Shown here one piece after another: positions 1 to 7,929 of a DNA stretch of 64,000 bases. The translations under genes were made by a program, and so were the position numbers. The stretch is from positions 380,039 through 444,038 of the forward strand of contig JAJEKV010000141.1 of the NCBI GenBank assembly GCA_021234155.1, read 5' to 3'. This DNA comes from Isoetes taiwanensis. Its lineage: Eukaryota > Streptophyta > Lycopodiopsida > Isoetales > Isoetaceae. The notes beneath the pieces are model-generated. The model saw only the letters and a list, made by a program, of their open reading frames with translations, made no database searches and had not been told where the DNA came from. Every line of letters begins with the position of its first letter. The first letter of the stretch is position 1.

Positions 1-726
1 AGAGATAGTTTCGCGGTCGTGGTGATCTCCTTTATCTTTTCATTTCTTTTCGTTGACACGTGTTTACAAACAAATTTATTGTGCGTGTTTATGTTTATCG
101 ACGTCGTGGATGTCTTCCGGCCGAAAGTATTAGTAGTGTACTTGTCGCGTGTATCACATAGACATCGAATTGTCCTTTTCCAAGGTATGGATGCCGTGAC
201 CTTTGCGGGTATAGGCATCCGGTTTTATGGACATGATTATAACGTAAAGGTCGGGAAACCGAGCTTGAGGCCGGTTGAATTGCCCCTTTTAGTGAACTTT
301 GTAAGCCACGGACTAATGAGAACAATGTAATTGCAATGAAGAAATGCATGGTGACGAGGTGCAAGCGGGAATGTCCAAAACGGAGGCGTGAGGATGAGTT
401 TCAAAATCTTCACACCGCTTTAAGGTATTTGCTAACATATTCCGGATGGCGAGGAAGTTCAAAAGCTCAAGACATATACGTGCTTTCTCCCCCTCTACAT
501 TTTGTGGATGACTTATTTTTTGGTTCCGACACGGGATGTTCGATTCCACGAATCATCCGGTCCAACTAACAGAGGTCCGCGTAGTTAAGTCCTCCTTTAA
601 GTTCGATACTTTCTTCCAAAACAATATTTATCGTTAATTGTCAACTAGAACGAAGGAAACAAAAAAAAGAGAGGTCGCACAACTTTTTGGGAGCCGTTTG
701 AGGACCATAACAGACACTCCGATGCG
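1..726. other. No recognised gene
   Basis: Short open frames occur on both strands (a plus-strand frame at 19-330, others at 336-569 and 313-549), but none shows a domain, a convincing start context or splice sites that I recognise. I cannot tell intergenic DNA from decayed exons here. Confidence 0.4.
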
Positions 727-939
727 GTGGATATTCGAGTATGGAGAGGGGAGGAAGTCATTTATACAGCCACCATGGAAAGCGAATGGCCATTATCAGA
801 GCTAAGAGTGCTAATGGAGACAGAGGAGATTGCTAACGACTTCCATTATTTCATTGATGGCATTAGGGTTGGTTACAGGCAAGAGGGAAATGTAAAGTTT
901 AGTGAGTTTGCGATCAACAAGAAATTGTCTATCGCGTAG
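727..939 (+). CDS. Small uncharacterised coding-like segment
   Basis: A 70-codon open frame ending in TAG at 937-939. The composition looks protein-like (many acidic residues, alternating hydrophobic residues) and there is an internal ATG at 775 that would give about 54 residues. I do not recognise the family. The segment could be a 3' exon of something further left or a chance frame; the 30-bp direct repeats and the H3-like gene follow 30-210 bp downstream. Confidence 0.25.
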   Translation: MDIRVWRGEEVIYTATMESEWPLSELRVLMETEEIANDFHYFIDGIRVGYRQEGNVKFSEFAINKKLSIA

Positions 940-968
940 CGCTTTGAATCTCGGTTTTTTATTTGTGT

Positions 969-1028
969 TTTTGTCCGATGTTTTTTTAGGGTTCCGTATT
1001 TTGTCCGATATTTTTTTAGGGTTCCATA
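969..1028 (+). promoter_or_regulatory. Two tandem 30-bp repeats carrying TTTAGGGTT
   Basis: Units 969-998 and 999-1028 differ at only two positions and each holds TTTTTTTAGGGTTCC. The core overlaps the plant telo-box (AAACCCTAA on the other strand), an element known from promoters of cell-cycle and translation genes. They lie about 120-180 bp before the ATG of the H3-like gene, which suggests a promoter role; that is inference. Confidence 0.35.
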
Positions 1029-1149
1029 CAATTATTTAAAAACGTTACCATCATATTTTACTTTAACTTCTATTTTTTACTATTTATCTCATGCCAGTTG
1101 TCTATTTTTGTCAGTGTTCGTAGTATAAAGCGCCATCCGCTGAGAAGCC

Positions 1150-2079
1150 ATGGCAAGAACTAAGCAAACTGCAAGGATCCATCTAGGTGGTGTAAGGCCA
1201 GGTGATTACATTAGTCTGCCTCCTTCATCTGAATCTGAAGTCTCTGATAGAGATTCTCCTCCTCCGACCATGCCTAACAGAAGACCCGGAAAACAAAGCC
1301 GCATGACAGACGGCGGGAGAAGCAGCTCTGGAGTAAGTAGGGAGGTGCACTCTGGTTCGGAGACGGAGGATGAAAATGTGAGAGACCGGCGAGCAGAATA
1401 TGACGCCGGATTAATTATTGGGCAGCCGCCTCTTCTTGCTCTTCCTGCTCCTCCTACTCCTCCTGTGGAGGCACTAGGACCTTCAAATCAAAGGAGGAGG
1501 CCCAACGCCAGAAAGGGGAAGGCGACCAGGAATGTGAGGAGAGATCGGTAGGAAGAGCCTGGCCGAACAAACACACACAAATGTGGGGTGAGGAGGCGGC
1601 CCGGAAGAGTCGGTAGAGCAACACCTCAAAATTTGGGGTGGGTGAGGGTAGTGGCCGGAAGCGGAAGACCTAAGCCCGGCATTAAAGTGCCAGAGATTAA
1701 GAAGTATCGGAGAAAATCAGATGGTCATTCTCATCTCCCATTTGCCAGGCTCGTGAAAGAGATTCTGCAAGAGTGTGGTGCGATACATCATACCAGTTAT
1801 AGAATTCAAGCAACTGCCTTAAATGCTCTTCAAATGGCTTCGGAAGCAGTTGGTGTCGGTCTGTTCGAGGACTCGCAGCTTGCAGCAATACATGCCAAGC
1901 GGGTGACTGTCATGCCCAAGGACATGCGCCTCGTCTTACGCATAAGGGATCCCGAGTACTATGGTCAAAATTTTATGGCTGAATACAACAAGAAGAAAGA
2001 CCCCTCCAGAAAAAAGGCCATGAAGTGCCTTTGTGTTTTTTTCATATGTATAATATTCTTTAATGTAATGGCTTTATAA
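1150..2079 (+). CDS. Divergent histone H3, probably CENH3-like, with one in-frame stop
   Basis: The ATG at 1150 sits in a good context (GCCATGG) and opens with MARTKQTAR, the canonical H3 start; K9 is then replaced by Ile. A long Ser/Pro/Arg-rich tail runs to TAG at 1549-1551. The same frame continues, with [11 protein letters not shown] (alpha-N), [10 protein letters not shown], then [16 protein letters not shown] and MPKDMRL, which is an unmistakable H3 fold. Loop 1 is about four residues longer than in canonical H3, a CENH3 hallmark, and the usual Cys before AIHA is Ala. About 40 residues follow the fold, ending hydrophobic, longer than any usual H3. The stop may be a nonsense mutation, or lie in a short GT-AG intron (1548-1616, 69 nt, frame-preserving but not AT-rich). 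It would package centromeric nucleosomes if functional. H3 fold is sure; CENH3 identity is likely; intactness is doubtful. Confidence 0.7.
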
Positions 2080-2153
2080 GCTTAATCTCTTAGTCCATTT
2101 CTTTCTTAGAAGCCTAGGTTCGCACTTTGTATTTTTTTAATGCTATCGTTGAG

Positions 2154-2222
2154 GATCACCACGACGCCGCGACAAGCATTGTGCTTTTTGTTGCACATAT
2201 TAGTTTTCGCGTCGTGTGATCC
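2154..2222. repeat. Hairpin A of the CACACGACGCGAA family
   Basis: Left arm 2154-2176 is a mutated version of the family word; right arm 2204-2222 holds TTTTCGCGTCGTGTGATCC. First member of the hairpin cluster. Confidence 0.6.
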
Positions 2223-2248
2223 AACCCTAACCCTAACCCTAACCCTAA
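2223..2248 (+). repeat. Four AACCCT telomere-like hexamers
   Basis: AACCCT is repeated four times, then AA. The unit is the hexamer CCCTAA, not the heptamer CCCTAAA usual in plants. It directly follows the right arm of hairpin A. Too short to be a telomere. Confidence 0.7.
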
Positions 2249-2377
2249 AATGTACAGACAAATCTCCCCACAACGGCTGTGTCCCCTTTCATAATCGACA
2301 ACGGCTACTTGAGTTCAGAAGTGATAGCGCCTTACCGCTCCTAAATATCTTCTTGCTTTCGTGCGATGCAGCATGCC

Positions 2378-3075
2378 ATGGATTGTTATGTGAAGTTCAC
2401 GGAATGGTATGCATCCGCCCCACATGACAACGAGGAAGTTAAGCCCATTTGCGATTTATCCGATTACATTTGCAAGGAGTTGGACATCATGGCAAAGCGA
2501 TGGTGAGCTTAGATGCTATCGCGAGGTTGCTTTAGCTTTCACCCGACCGCTTGGTCTCAAAAGCCGCGCTACTTGCGGATGTCCTTGGCTCGTGGATTCC
2601 AAAACCAGCTCTAGAGGAGGCGGCTTCCCATTTGCAAAAGCAAATAAGATGTTTTTCAAGAATCTTTACACAACGGGCTCCTCACAGCTGCGTCCTTGTA
2701 CTTAAGAAGGTATCTTATTTCTCTTTACCGTTTGCATTTGCTAGTTATTGCATTACTGCTTTCGGCCAAACCAAGATACTTGGAAACAATGAAATCTTTA
2801 AGCCAAGGGGGGTCGGGTTATGTGTGATGATCTTTGACTATGGCGTAGAAATGGAGATAGATCTACAAGAAGAAGAGCAAGAATGTAGGAGTTTTAGCTT
2901 CACGCATTGGCCTTGGGTGAACCAGAGGAGGGAGATGATTCTGAAGGTATTGAGGATGAGGATGAGGATGAGGATGAGGATGAGGATGAGGATGAGGATG
3001 AGGATGAGGATGAAAAGAAGTTGTCGACATAACGCCAATTTTAGTGGAAGGCAAAGAATACCTATTGCTAAGTGA
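2378..3075 (+). pseudogene. Uncharacterised coding-like pieces with an acidic repeat
   Basis: An ATG at 2378 opens 42 codons (MDCYVKFTEWYASAPHDNEE...) up to TGA at 2504, where the sequence GATG|GTGAGC could be a 5' splice site. Further coding-like sequence follows in 2507-2700 (a frame with SKAALLADVLGSWIPKPALE) and a GATGAG run at 2952-3012, which in one frame reads as about nine Asp-Glu pairs followed by KKLST and stop. Frames change between the pieces, so this is either a multi-exon gene or a decayed one. I do not recognise the product. Confidence 0.35.
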
Positions 3076-3169
3076 TATCTTGAGGAACCCGCCTTTGTTA
3101 CTTAATGTGTGCTAGGGAAGACGAAGCTTATCGGTACCTTGGCCGAATGGGTAAACCTAGGCCTAGATT

Positions 3170-3520
3170 TTGAAGAGGGATTTGGACAAAGAGATGTTTG
3201 AAGTGTCTTCTTATACCGGCAATGCTATAAGCTTAAAGAAGCCTATGAGAGGCTTTGGAGTCTCGATTTGCTCAAGAGGAGGCCGAATCTACCAACGGAA
3301 GAAGAATTCCAGGCGTCTCTCGGTGCAAAAGCCGCCAGCAGGATCTACAGGTTTGGCGGGCCCCTCAGGTCAATCGCTGGCAAAGATAAGCCTCATAGAT
3401 GAGGAGAAATGTGAAGAAGATAAGCTTGAGGGTTCTTATTTGTGGGAAGTAGATGATTTTCTTGCCGACATGCATGCACGGGGGACGAGGAAAAGATTGA
3501 AGGACTCTACATTGTTCTGA
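3170..3520 (+). CDS. Uncharacterised 116-codon frame
   Basis: An open frame ending TGA at 3518-3520, rich in Lys, Arg and Glu, with a C-terminal stretch WEVDDFLADMHARGTRKRL. Possibly the continuation of the coding-like pieces at 2378-3075. No family recognised; the first third could equally be intron. Confidence 0.3.
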   Translation: MKRDLDKEMFEVSSYTGNAISLKKPMRGFGVSICSRGGRIYQRKKNSRRLSVQKPPAGSTGLAGPSGQSLAKISLIDEEKCEEDKLEGSYLWEVDDFLADMHARGTRKRLKDSTLF

Positions 3521-3960
3521 TATATCTCAAGATTCATTAATGGGGAGATAATCGTCTTATTGAACTTTCAGTCCAAAAGGTGCAGAGTTTGTCTATTACA
3601 TCCGTGCATTATGCATGTTCGGGAACCATTCCCAATTGGCATCAAACACTGAAAGGGTGATAGCAATTCGGCGGGATGTTGTGCTACAATATTTTGACGA
3701 CCAAGCCGGTCTCATGGGCGAGCAATATGTTAAATTTTTTAGGCTGGCGGCTTGACTCACCCAAGGTTGGAAGTCGGGGTCGATAACATGGAAGCCATTG
3801 CCTTGTTGGATCAAGGTCTTGGGATTGAAAGAGCATGAAATCGGCGGCGGCTTGAAAAATTGGAAGTTATATATTTTCCAACTTGTATCGGTAAAATTAT
3901 TTATGTATAGATTGTCCTTCCGAAATTACTAATAAAAATTATTTTATTTGTATTTATTCA
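3521..3960. other. No recognised gene
   Basis: AT-rich sequence towards 3,900; the minus-strand frame at 3596-3814 has no recognisable domain. Confidence 0.4.
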
Positions 3961-4020
3961 CATCACGCGAAATACATCAGTCTGATTTTCTGTCATATCT
4001 AGGTTTTCGCGTCGTGTGAT
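3961..4020. repeat. Hairpin B
   Basis: Left arm CATCACGCGAAA (3961-3972, shortened), right arm TTTTCGCGTCGTGTGAT (4004-4020). Confidence 0.6.
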
Positions 4021-4076
4021 ATTTCTCTCGAAGAAATGAAATATTATTGGAAAAAAACAATTAATTTATTTATTCC

Positions 4077-4108
4077 TCATACGACGCGAGAAGCAACTCG
4101 TGTGACTC
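4077..4108. repeat. Hairpin C, short loop
   Basis: TCATACGACGCGAG at 4077-4090 faces CTCGTGTGA at 4098-4106. It sits just upstream of the TATA box of coiled-coil unit 1, as hairpin F does for unit 2. Confidence 0.5.
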
Positions 4109-4129
4109 AAGCTACTACGAAATCTATGT

Positions 4130-4138
4130 TATAAATAG
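4130..4138 (+). promoter_or_regulatory. TATA box of coiled-coil unit 1
   Basis: TATAAATAG, 88 bp before the ATG at 4226; the same word with the same flanks recurs before unit 2. Confidence 0.6.
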
Positions 4139-4225
4139 AAGACCTATGTCCACTCTGACCTCCGATCGCCTTCCGCCTTCTGCTCATCTTCTACTTCCGG
4201 CTTCCGCCTTCCACCTTCTGCTCCG

Positions 4226-4622
4226 ATGGCATCATCATATCCCTCTAGCAAGCGACCACGCCAAGATAGCACTCCCCAAATAGGAGCTGCGTGGACATCA
4301 CCCTTGCGGTGGTGATGAAGAGATTCAAGGAGATCCATGATGAAAACAACCGCCTCTTGCCGAGAATATGGAGGCGGTCGACGATTAGCCTTCACGAGGG
4401 CGCCGGGCTGCGACGAGCGAGACATTGAGCTCATGGAAACATTAAGCCATGTACCAAGAGGCGACGAGTCGCAGGGCGAAGCGGTTGAAACCGCTCCTCC
4501 AAGATAAGCGCGCCTTATAAGATATGGAGAAGAAGCTCCGAGCTGCGGAGGATGAGAACACAGCCTTACGGCTTCAGCTGCAGGACCATGAAAATCAGCT
4601 AGAGGATCATGAAGATCCCTAG
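4226..4622 (+). pseudogene. Small coiled-coil gene, unit 1
   Basis: The ATG at 4226 opens MASSYPSSKRPRQDS and runs into a stop after about 29 codons. A neighbouring frame carries VDITLAVVMKRFKEIHDENN, and near the end another carries DMEKKLRAAEDENTALRLQL and ends ...EDHEDP with TAG at 4620-4622. Comparison with units 2-4 suggests an ancestral protein of about 120-130 residues: Ser-rich start, a KRxKE helix, and a C-terminal leucine-spaced coiled coil. Frameshifts break this copy. Function unknown. Nearest relative is unit 2, about 0.9 kb downstream. Confidence 0.5.
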
Positions 4623-4720
4623 CCGTTGTATCTATCTATTTTTTGCTTCAAAGAAAAGTTTTCTCTATTTTTTGCTTCTATCTATCCTCTTGTTCCAATG
4701 TATGTTCTGTTTTATTAAAA

Positions 4721-4787
4721 GATCACACGACGCGAAATGCCTTGCTTGCAATTATGTAGCAATCAATGGATTTCGCGTCGTGTGATC
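4721..4787. repeat. Hairpin D
   Basis: GATCACACGACGCGAAA (4721-4737) and ATTTCGCGTCGTGTGATC (4770-4787): near-perfect 17-bp arms with a 32-nt loop, in the 3' flank of unit 1. Confidence 0.85.
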
Positions 4788-4890
4788 TCCATGCCATTCT
4801 ATTTTGCTTCAATGAGAAGTTCTATCTTTAGTTATGTATCAGTAAAATTACTTATGTATAGATTGTATCACCAAAATTATCAATAAAAAT

Positions 4891-4919
4891 TATCACACGA
4901 GCTTTCGCGTCGTCTGACA
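4891..4919. repeat. Hairpin E, loop nearly absent
   Basis: TATCACACGA is followed at once by GCTTTCGCGTCGTCTGA, as if the loop and part of one arm were deleted. Confidence 0.5.
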
Positions 4920-4965
4920 TTTCTCTGGAAGAAAAGACGCAAGAAGAAGTAACGGTCCTTTTTCC

Positions 4966-5028
4966 TCACACGACGTGAGAAGTAACGGTCCATTTTCTTG
5001 ACCGACGGCATCCTTCACGTCATGTGAC
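4966..5028. repeat. Hairpin F
   Basis: TCACACGACGTGAGA (4966-4980) and TTCACGTCATGTGAC (5014-5028). Both arms carry CGTG/CACG in place of CGCG, so the pair has changed in both arms. Confidence 0.6.
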
Positions 5029-5051
5029 TCAAGCTACTACAAAATCTATGT

Positions 5052-5060
5052 TATAAATAG
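5052..5060 (+). promoter_or_regulatory. TATA box of coiled-coil unit 2
   Basis: TATAAATAG, 99 bp before the ATG at 5151, in a flank nearly identical to that of unit 1. Confidence 0.6.
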
Positions 5061-5150
5061 AAGACCTTCTATCTTGCCTTCAACCTCCGATCCTCTTCCG
5101 CCTTCCGCCTTCTGCTCATCTTCTACTTTTGCCTTCCGCCTTCTGCTCCG

Positions 5151-5521
5151 ATGGCATCTTCATCCTCCTCCAGTGTTTAATCGCCCAGAGCTGCCGGACA
5201 TCACCCTTGGGTGGTGATGAAGAGATTGAAGGAGATTCACGACGGCAAAATGCCGTCTCGCCGCCGAAAGATCGAGGCGATCGACAGTTAGAATTCACGA
5301 GGGGCTCTTTGCATGAGCGAGACATTGAGCTCGCGGCAACACTCACCGGGTACCGAGAGGCCAATAGCCGTAGGGTCGAGGCAGTTTTAACTGCACACAA
5401 TATTTCGCAGGCGTTAGAAGATATGGAGAAGAAGCTTCGAGCTGCGGAGGATGAGAACGCAGCTTTACGGCTTCAGCTACAGGATCATCAAAATCAGCTA
5501 TAGGATCATGAAGATCCCTAG
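5151..5521 (+). pseudogene. Small coiled-coil gene, unit 2
   Basis: The ATG at 5151 opens MASSSSSSV and stops; another frame, open over 5129-5503, carries the body of the family protein, including LHERDIELAATLTGYREA and the coiled coil MEKKLRAAEDENAALRLQL, ending at TAG 5501-5503. Unit 1 has GAG at this last position and continues LEDHEDP; unit 2 has the same codons after its stop up to a second TAG at 5519. So unit 2 carries at least one frameshift near the start and one nonsense change near the end relative to unit 1. No known function. Confidence 0.5.
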
Positions 5522-5605
5522 CCATTGTATATATATTTCTTGTTTCAAAGAAAAGTTTTCTCTATTTCTTGCTTCTATCTGTTCTCTTGTTTTGTTTTAT
5601 TAAAA

Positions 5606-5672
5606 GATCACACGACGTGAAATGCCATGCTTGCAATTAGGTAGCAATCAATGGATTTCGCGTCGTATGATC
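5606..5672. repeat. Hairpin G
   Basis: GATCACACGACGTGAAA (5606-5622) and ATTTCGCGTCGTATGATC (5655-5672), loop closely matching hairpin D because units 1 and 2 are duplicates. Confidence 0.8.
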
Positions 5673-6060
5673 TCCATAACGTACACCTCGTTGTATGTAT
5701 AAATTCCTAATTTATTAATGAAAAACTATATATAACACAAATATCTAGCTAGATTATGTGATAACTTGCAGGTAAATGCGAATTAGTCATATCTAGGATT
5801 GGCAAGCGCCAGCACCCAAAGCACGTAGCATGTGGATGACAACGTCTATTCACATACGTGGCATGTGGATGACAACGTCATGCCAAGGACGTGGCATGCG
5901 CTGCCACAATAACACTGTCTTTTGTATGCGGCGCATACAAGACGGGCTAGGATATGACTGATAGGCTACCGCTGCCTAATTGCATGCTATAATTTAAGCC
6001 TCGTGGGAGTATTACACAACTTTATCGGTATTTTCACCGTAGATTCCAACGTATCTCTAG
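5673..6060. other. Intergenic, with a short internal repeat
   Basis: No gene seen. GTGGCATGTGGATGACAACG-like words recur at about 5826-5850 and 5860-5880. Confidence 0.4.
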
Positions 6061-6065
6061 TTTCT

Positions 6066-6073
6066 ATATAAAA
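6066..6073 (+). promoter_or_regulatory. TATA box of coiled-coil unit 3
   Basis: TATATAAA, about 92 bp before the ATG at 6165, the same spacing as in units 1, 2 and 4. Confidence 0.5.
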
Positions 6074-6164
6074 CGTCCGGAGGCCTTTGTCTTCTCCTAT
6101 CCGCCATCTCCCTCGTTCTACCACATCTACCCTCACCATCTCTCCCGTTCTCCCATCACTTTCA

Positions 6165-6585
6165 ATGGCCTCCGGCTCCGGTTCCATCCTGCCGGAGATC
6201 TTGTCTCAAGTTCGTCAAGGAAATTAAGAACATTCGTGGCTGGCGGAGGAACGGATCCGCCTTCTAAAAGAAAAAGAATGATGAAGACGCCGCCAAGCCG
6301 GGTTGCGTAGGGACAAGGTCGCCTTCTATAGGGAGGTGATTTTAGTCTTGCCGACAATCAGCGGGTCTGCCTTAGACCGCCAATTGCGCTACACGGTAGA
6401 TATAACCTCCAAGAGAGGCTTAGGGCCGCAATTGAAGCGGGGAGAGGCTGCCCGAGCTCAACTTCGATGAGCGGGAAGATAAGGTTGCGGGAATATGAGA
6501 ACGTGGTTGCGGGCGGGCAATCATGTTGGAGGAGCGGAAAAAAATTATCACTGCCCTCCAGGAAGAGCTTGCCCGGCGATCATAG
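6165..6585 (+). pseudogene. Small coiled-coil gene, unit 3 (diverged)
   Basis: ATG at 6165 opens MASGSGS; another frame gives KFVKEIKNIRGWRRNG, the counterpart of the KRxKE segment of units 1 and 2; the end reads MLEERKKIITALQEELARRS with TAG at 6583-6585, a short coiled coil. Frames shift at least twice. Shared layout (TATA, MAS start, helix, coiled coil, following hairpin) supports common descent despite low sequence identity. Confidence 0.4.
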
Positions 6586-6738
6586 GCATCGGGCTCCTCC
6601 TAGAGGGGCCTGTTTTTTTTTTTTTAATGTTTGTAATTATTTTATTTCTCAATGGAAAAAGTTTTTGACAAATGTGCCGAATATTACGTTTCCTATTTTT
6701 AATTTTCAATATCCGTGGTAGAGAGAATGACAAGACAG

Positions 6739-6802
6739 ATCACACGAAGCGAAACCCTTCATAGGGTTTTAAAGCTCGTGTGCAGATTTCGCGTGGTATG
6801 AT
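6739..6802. repeat. Hairpin H
   Basis: GATCACACGAAGCGAAA (6739-6755) and ATTTCGCGTGGTATGAT (6786-6802), with a loop unrelated to D/G, following unit 3. Confidence 0.7.
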
Positions 6803-6933
6803 ACAGTGTAGTTAGAATAGTTATTAGTGTGTTCCAGTGGACAGTACCATTAATGTGTTCTAGCGGACAACCGACAGAATCCGCTCGACACGTGCGACAG
6901 CAGCCGACTGTGTTTAATATGTTCAAGCGCTAA

Positions 6934-6943
6934 TATATATAAA
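6934..6943 (+). promoter_or_regulatory. TATA box of coiled-coil unit 4
   Basis: TATATATAAA about 90 bp before the ATG at 7031. Confidence 0.5.
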
Positions 6944-7030
6944 TTGAGGTCCTTGCATTGTGCTCCTTCCGCCGGTTAGAGTCTTTGCTCCTCACTTCTA
7001 TAATCTTAACGTCCCTCCCATTTGTCATCT

Positions 7031-7509
7031 ATGGCCTCCACATCCTCAACCGATAAGGAAAAAACGCAAAAAGAGGATAGAACTCCCTTCCGACATAGTG
7101 TTGGGTGTTCTAATGAAGAGGTTGAAGGAGCAAGATGATCTTCTAAAGGAAAAAACAGCTACAATTACAATTCAGCGAAAAAAGAAGAGAATGAATTCAA
7201 CCTTCTCATGCTTCGTAGCCGAGAGGCAAATCAGCGGTTGAATAGAAGGTCGTAGACAGGAGGGAATGCCCCAACAACCGCGACCGAGGTGGTTATGACG
7301 GCAAAACGAGATTGCTAATTCAGGCGTAAGAACACGCTTGTGCTATTGGGACAGGAGGGGACATGTACAAAGAGATGGTGGACAGATTGGAGGAACGTTT
7401 GGATAGGGTGATTGCTCGCTTGAGGAGAAGAGATGAAGACGAAGACAAGGACGGAGCTGATGATGATGATGAAGATAATGAAGAAGAGCTCGCACTGGAG
7501 CAACAATGA
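7031..7509 (+). pseudogene. Small coiled-coil gene, unit 4, with acidic tail
   Basis: ATG at 7031 opens MASTSSTDKEK; another frame carries KRKKRIELPSDIVLGVLMKR then LKEQDDLLKEK, the best-preserved copy of the family helix. From 7362 a third frame reads MYKEMVDRLEERLDRVIARL and then an Asp/Glu-rich tail ending ALEQQ with TGA at 7507-7509. The acidic tail is not present in units 1-3. Frame changes suggest decay or unrecognised introns. Function unknown; coiled coil implies protein-protein contact. Confidence 0.45.
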
Positions 7510-7591
7510 GTCGTTGTATTTTGTTTTTCAATGTAACATTTTTCACAACTTTAATCAAAAGTAACCTTTTTTTATTATTATCTTGTAAAGC

Positions 7592-7655
7592 TTCACACGA
7601 CGCGAAGCCACATAAATGCAAGCAATAGCGAACTCCACTGTTCGCGCCGTATGAT
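7592..7655. repeat. Hairpin I
   Basis: TTCACACGACGCGAAG (7592-7607) and TTCGCGCCGTATGAT (7641-7655), following unit 4. Confidence 0.7.
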
Positions 7656-7663
7656 ACAAATAA

Positions 7664-7728
7664 GATCACACGACGCGAAGCTACAGTTGTGCAAACAAGG
7701 TTGGAGGCAAGTACTTCGCGTCGTGTGA
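7664..7728. repeat. Hairpin J
   Basis: GATCACACGACGCGAAG (7664-7680) and CTTCGCGTCGTGTGA (7714-7728), only 8 bp after hairpin I; loop differs from all others. Last member; the word is not seen further right. Confidence 0.8.
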
Positions 7729-7929
7729 ACATGCTACACATTACAAATATACTTTACCGATTCTTTGTCTCTTAGATCTCCACTGTTGCGATGCTAGTGG
7801 GGCCCTAGAATTTTGCCAAGCAACTTTCCGTTTTCTCTTCAGCATTATGCCAATGGTGTTTACGACTTCTGGGTTGCTCCTTAAAGCGACCTTCTTGTCG
7901 TATTTAGCCATCGCCCTTCTATAAAACCA

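Noticed and set aside
2838-3054. Minus-strand frames rich in Ile-Leu or Pro-His repeats
   Set aside because: They are translations of the GATGAG run in other frames; no separate gene.
2154-7728. CRISPR-like array
   Set aside because: The repeats are inverted pairs at irregular distances with genes between, and the host is a eukaryote.
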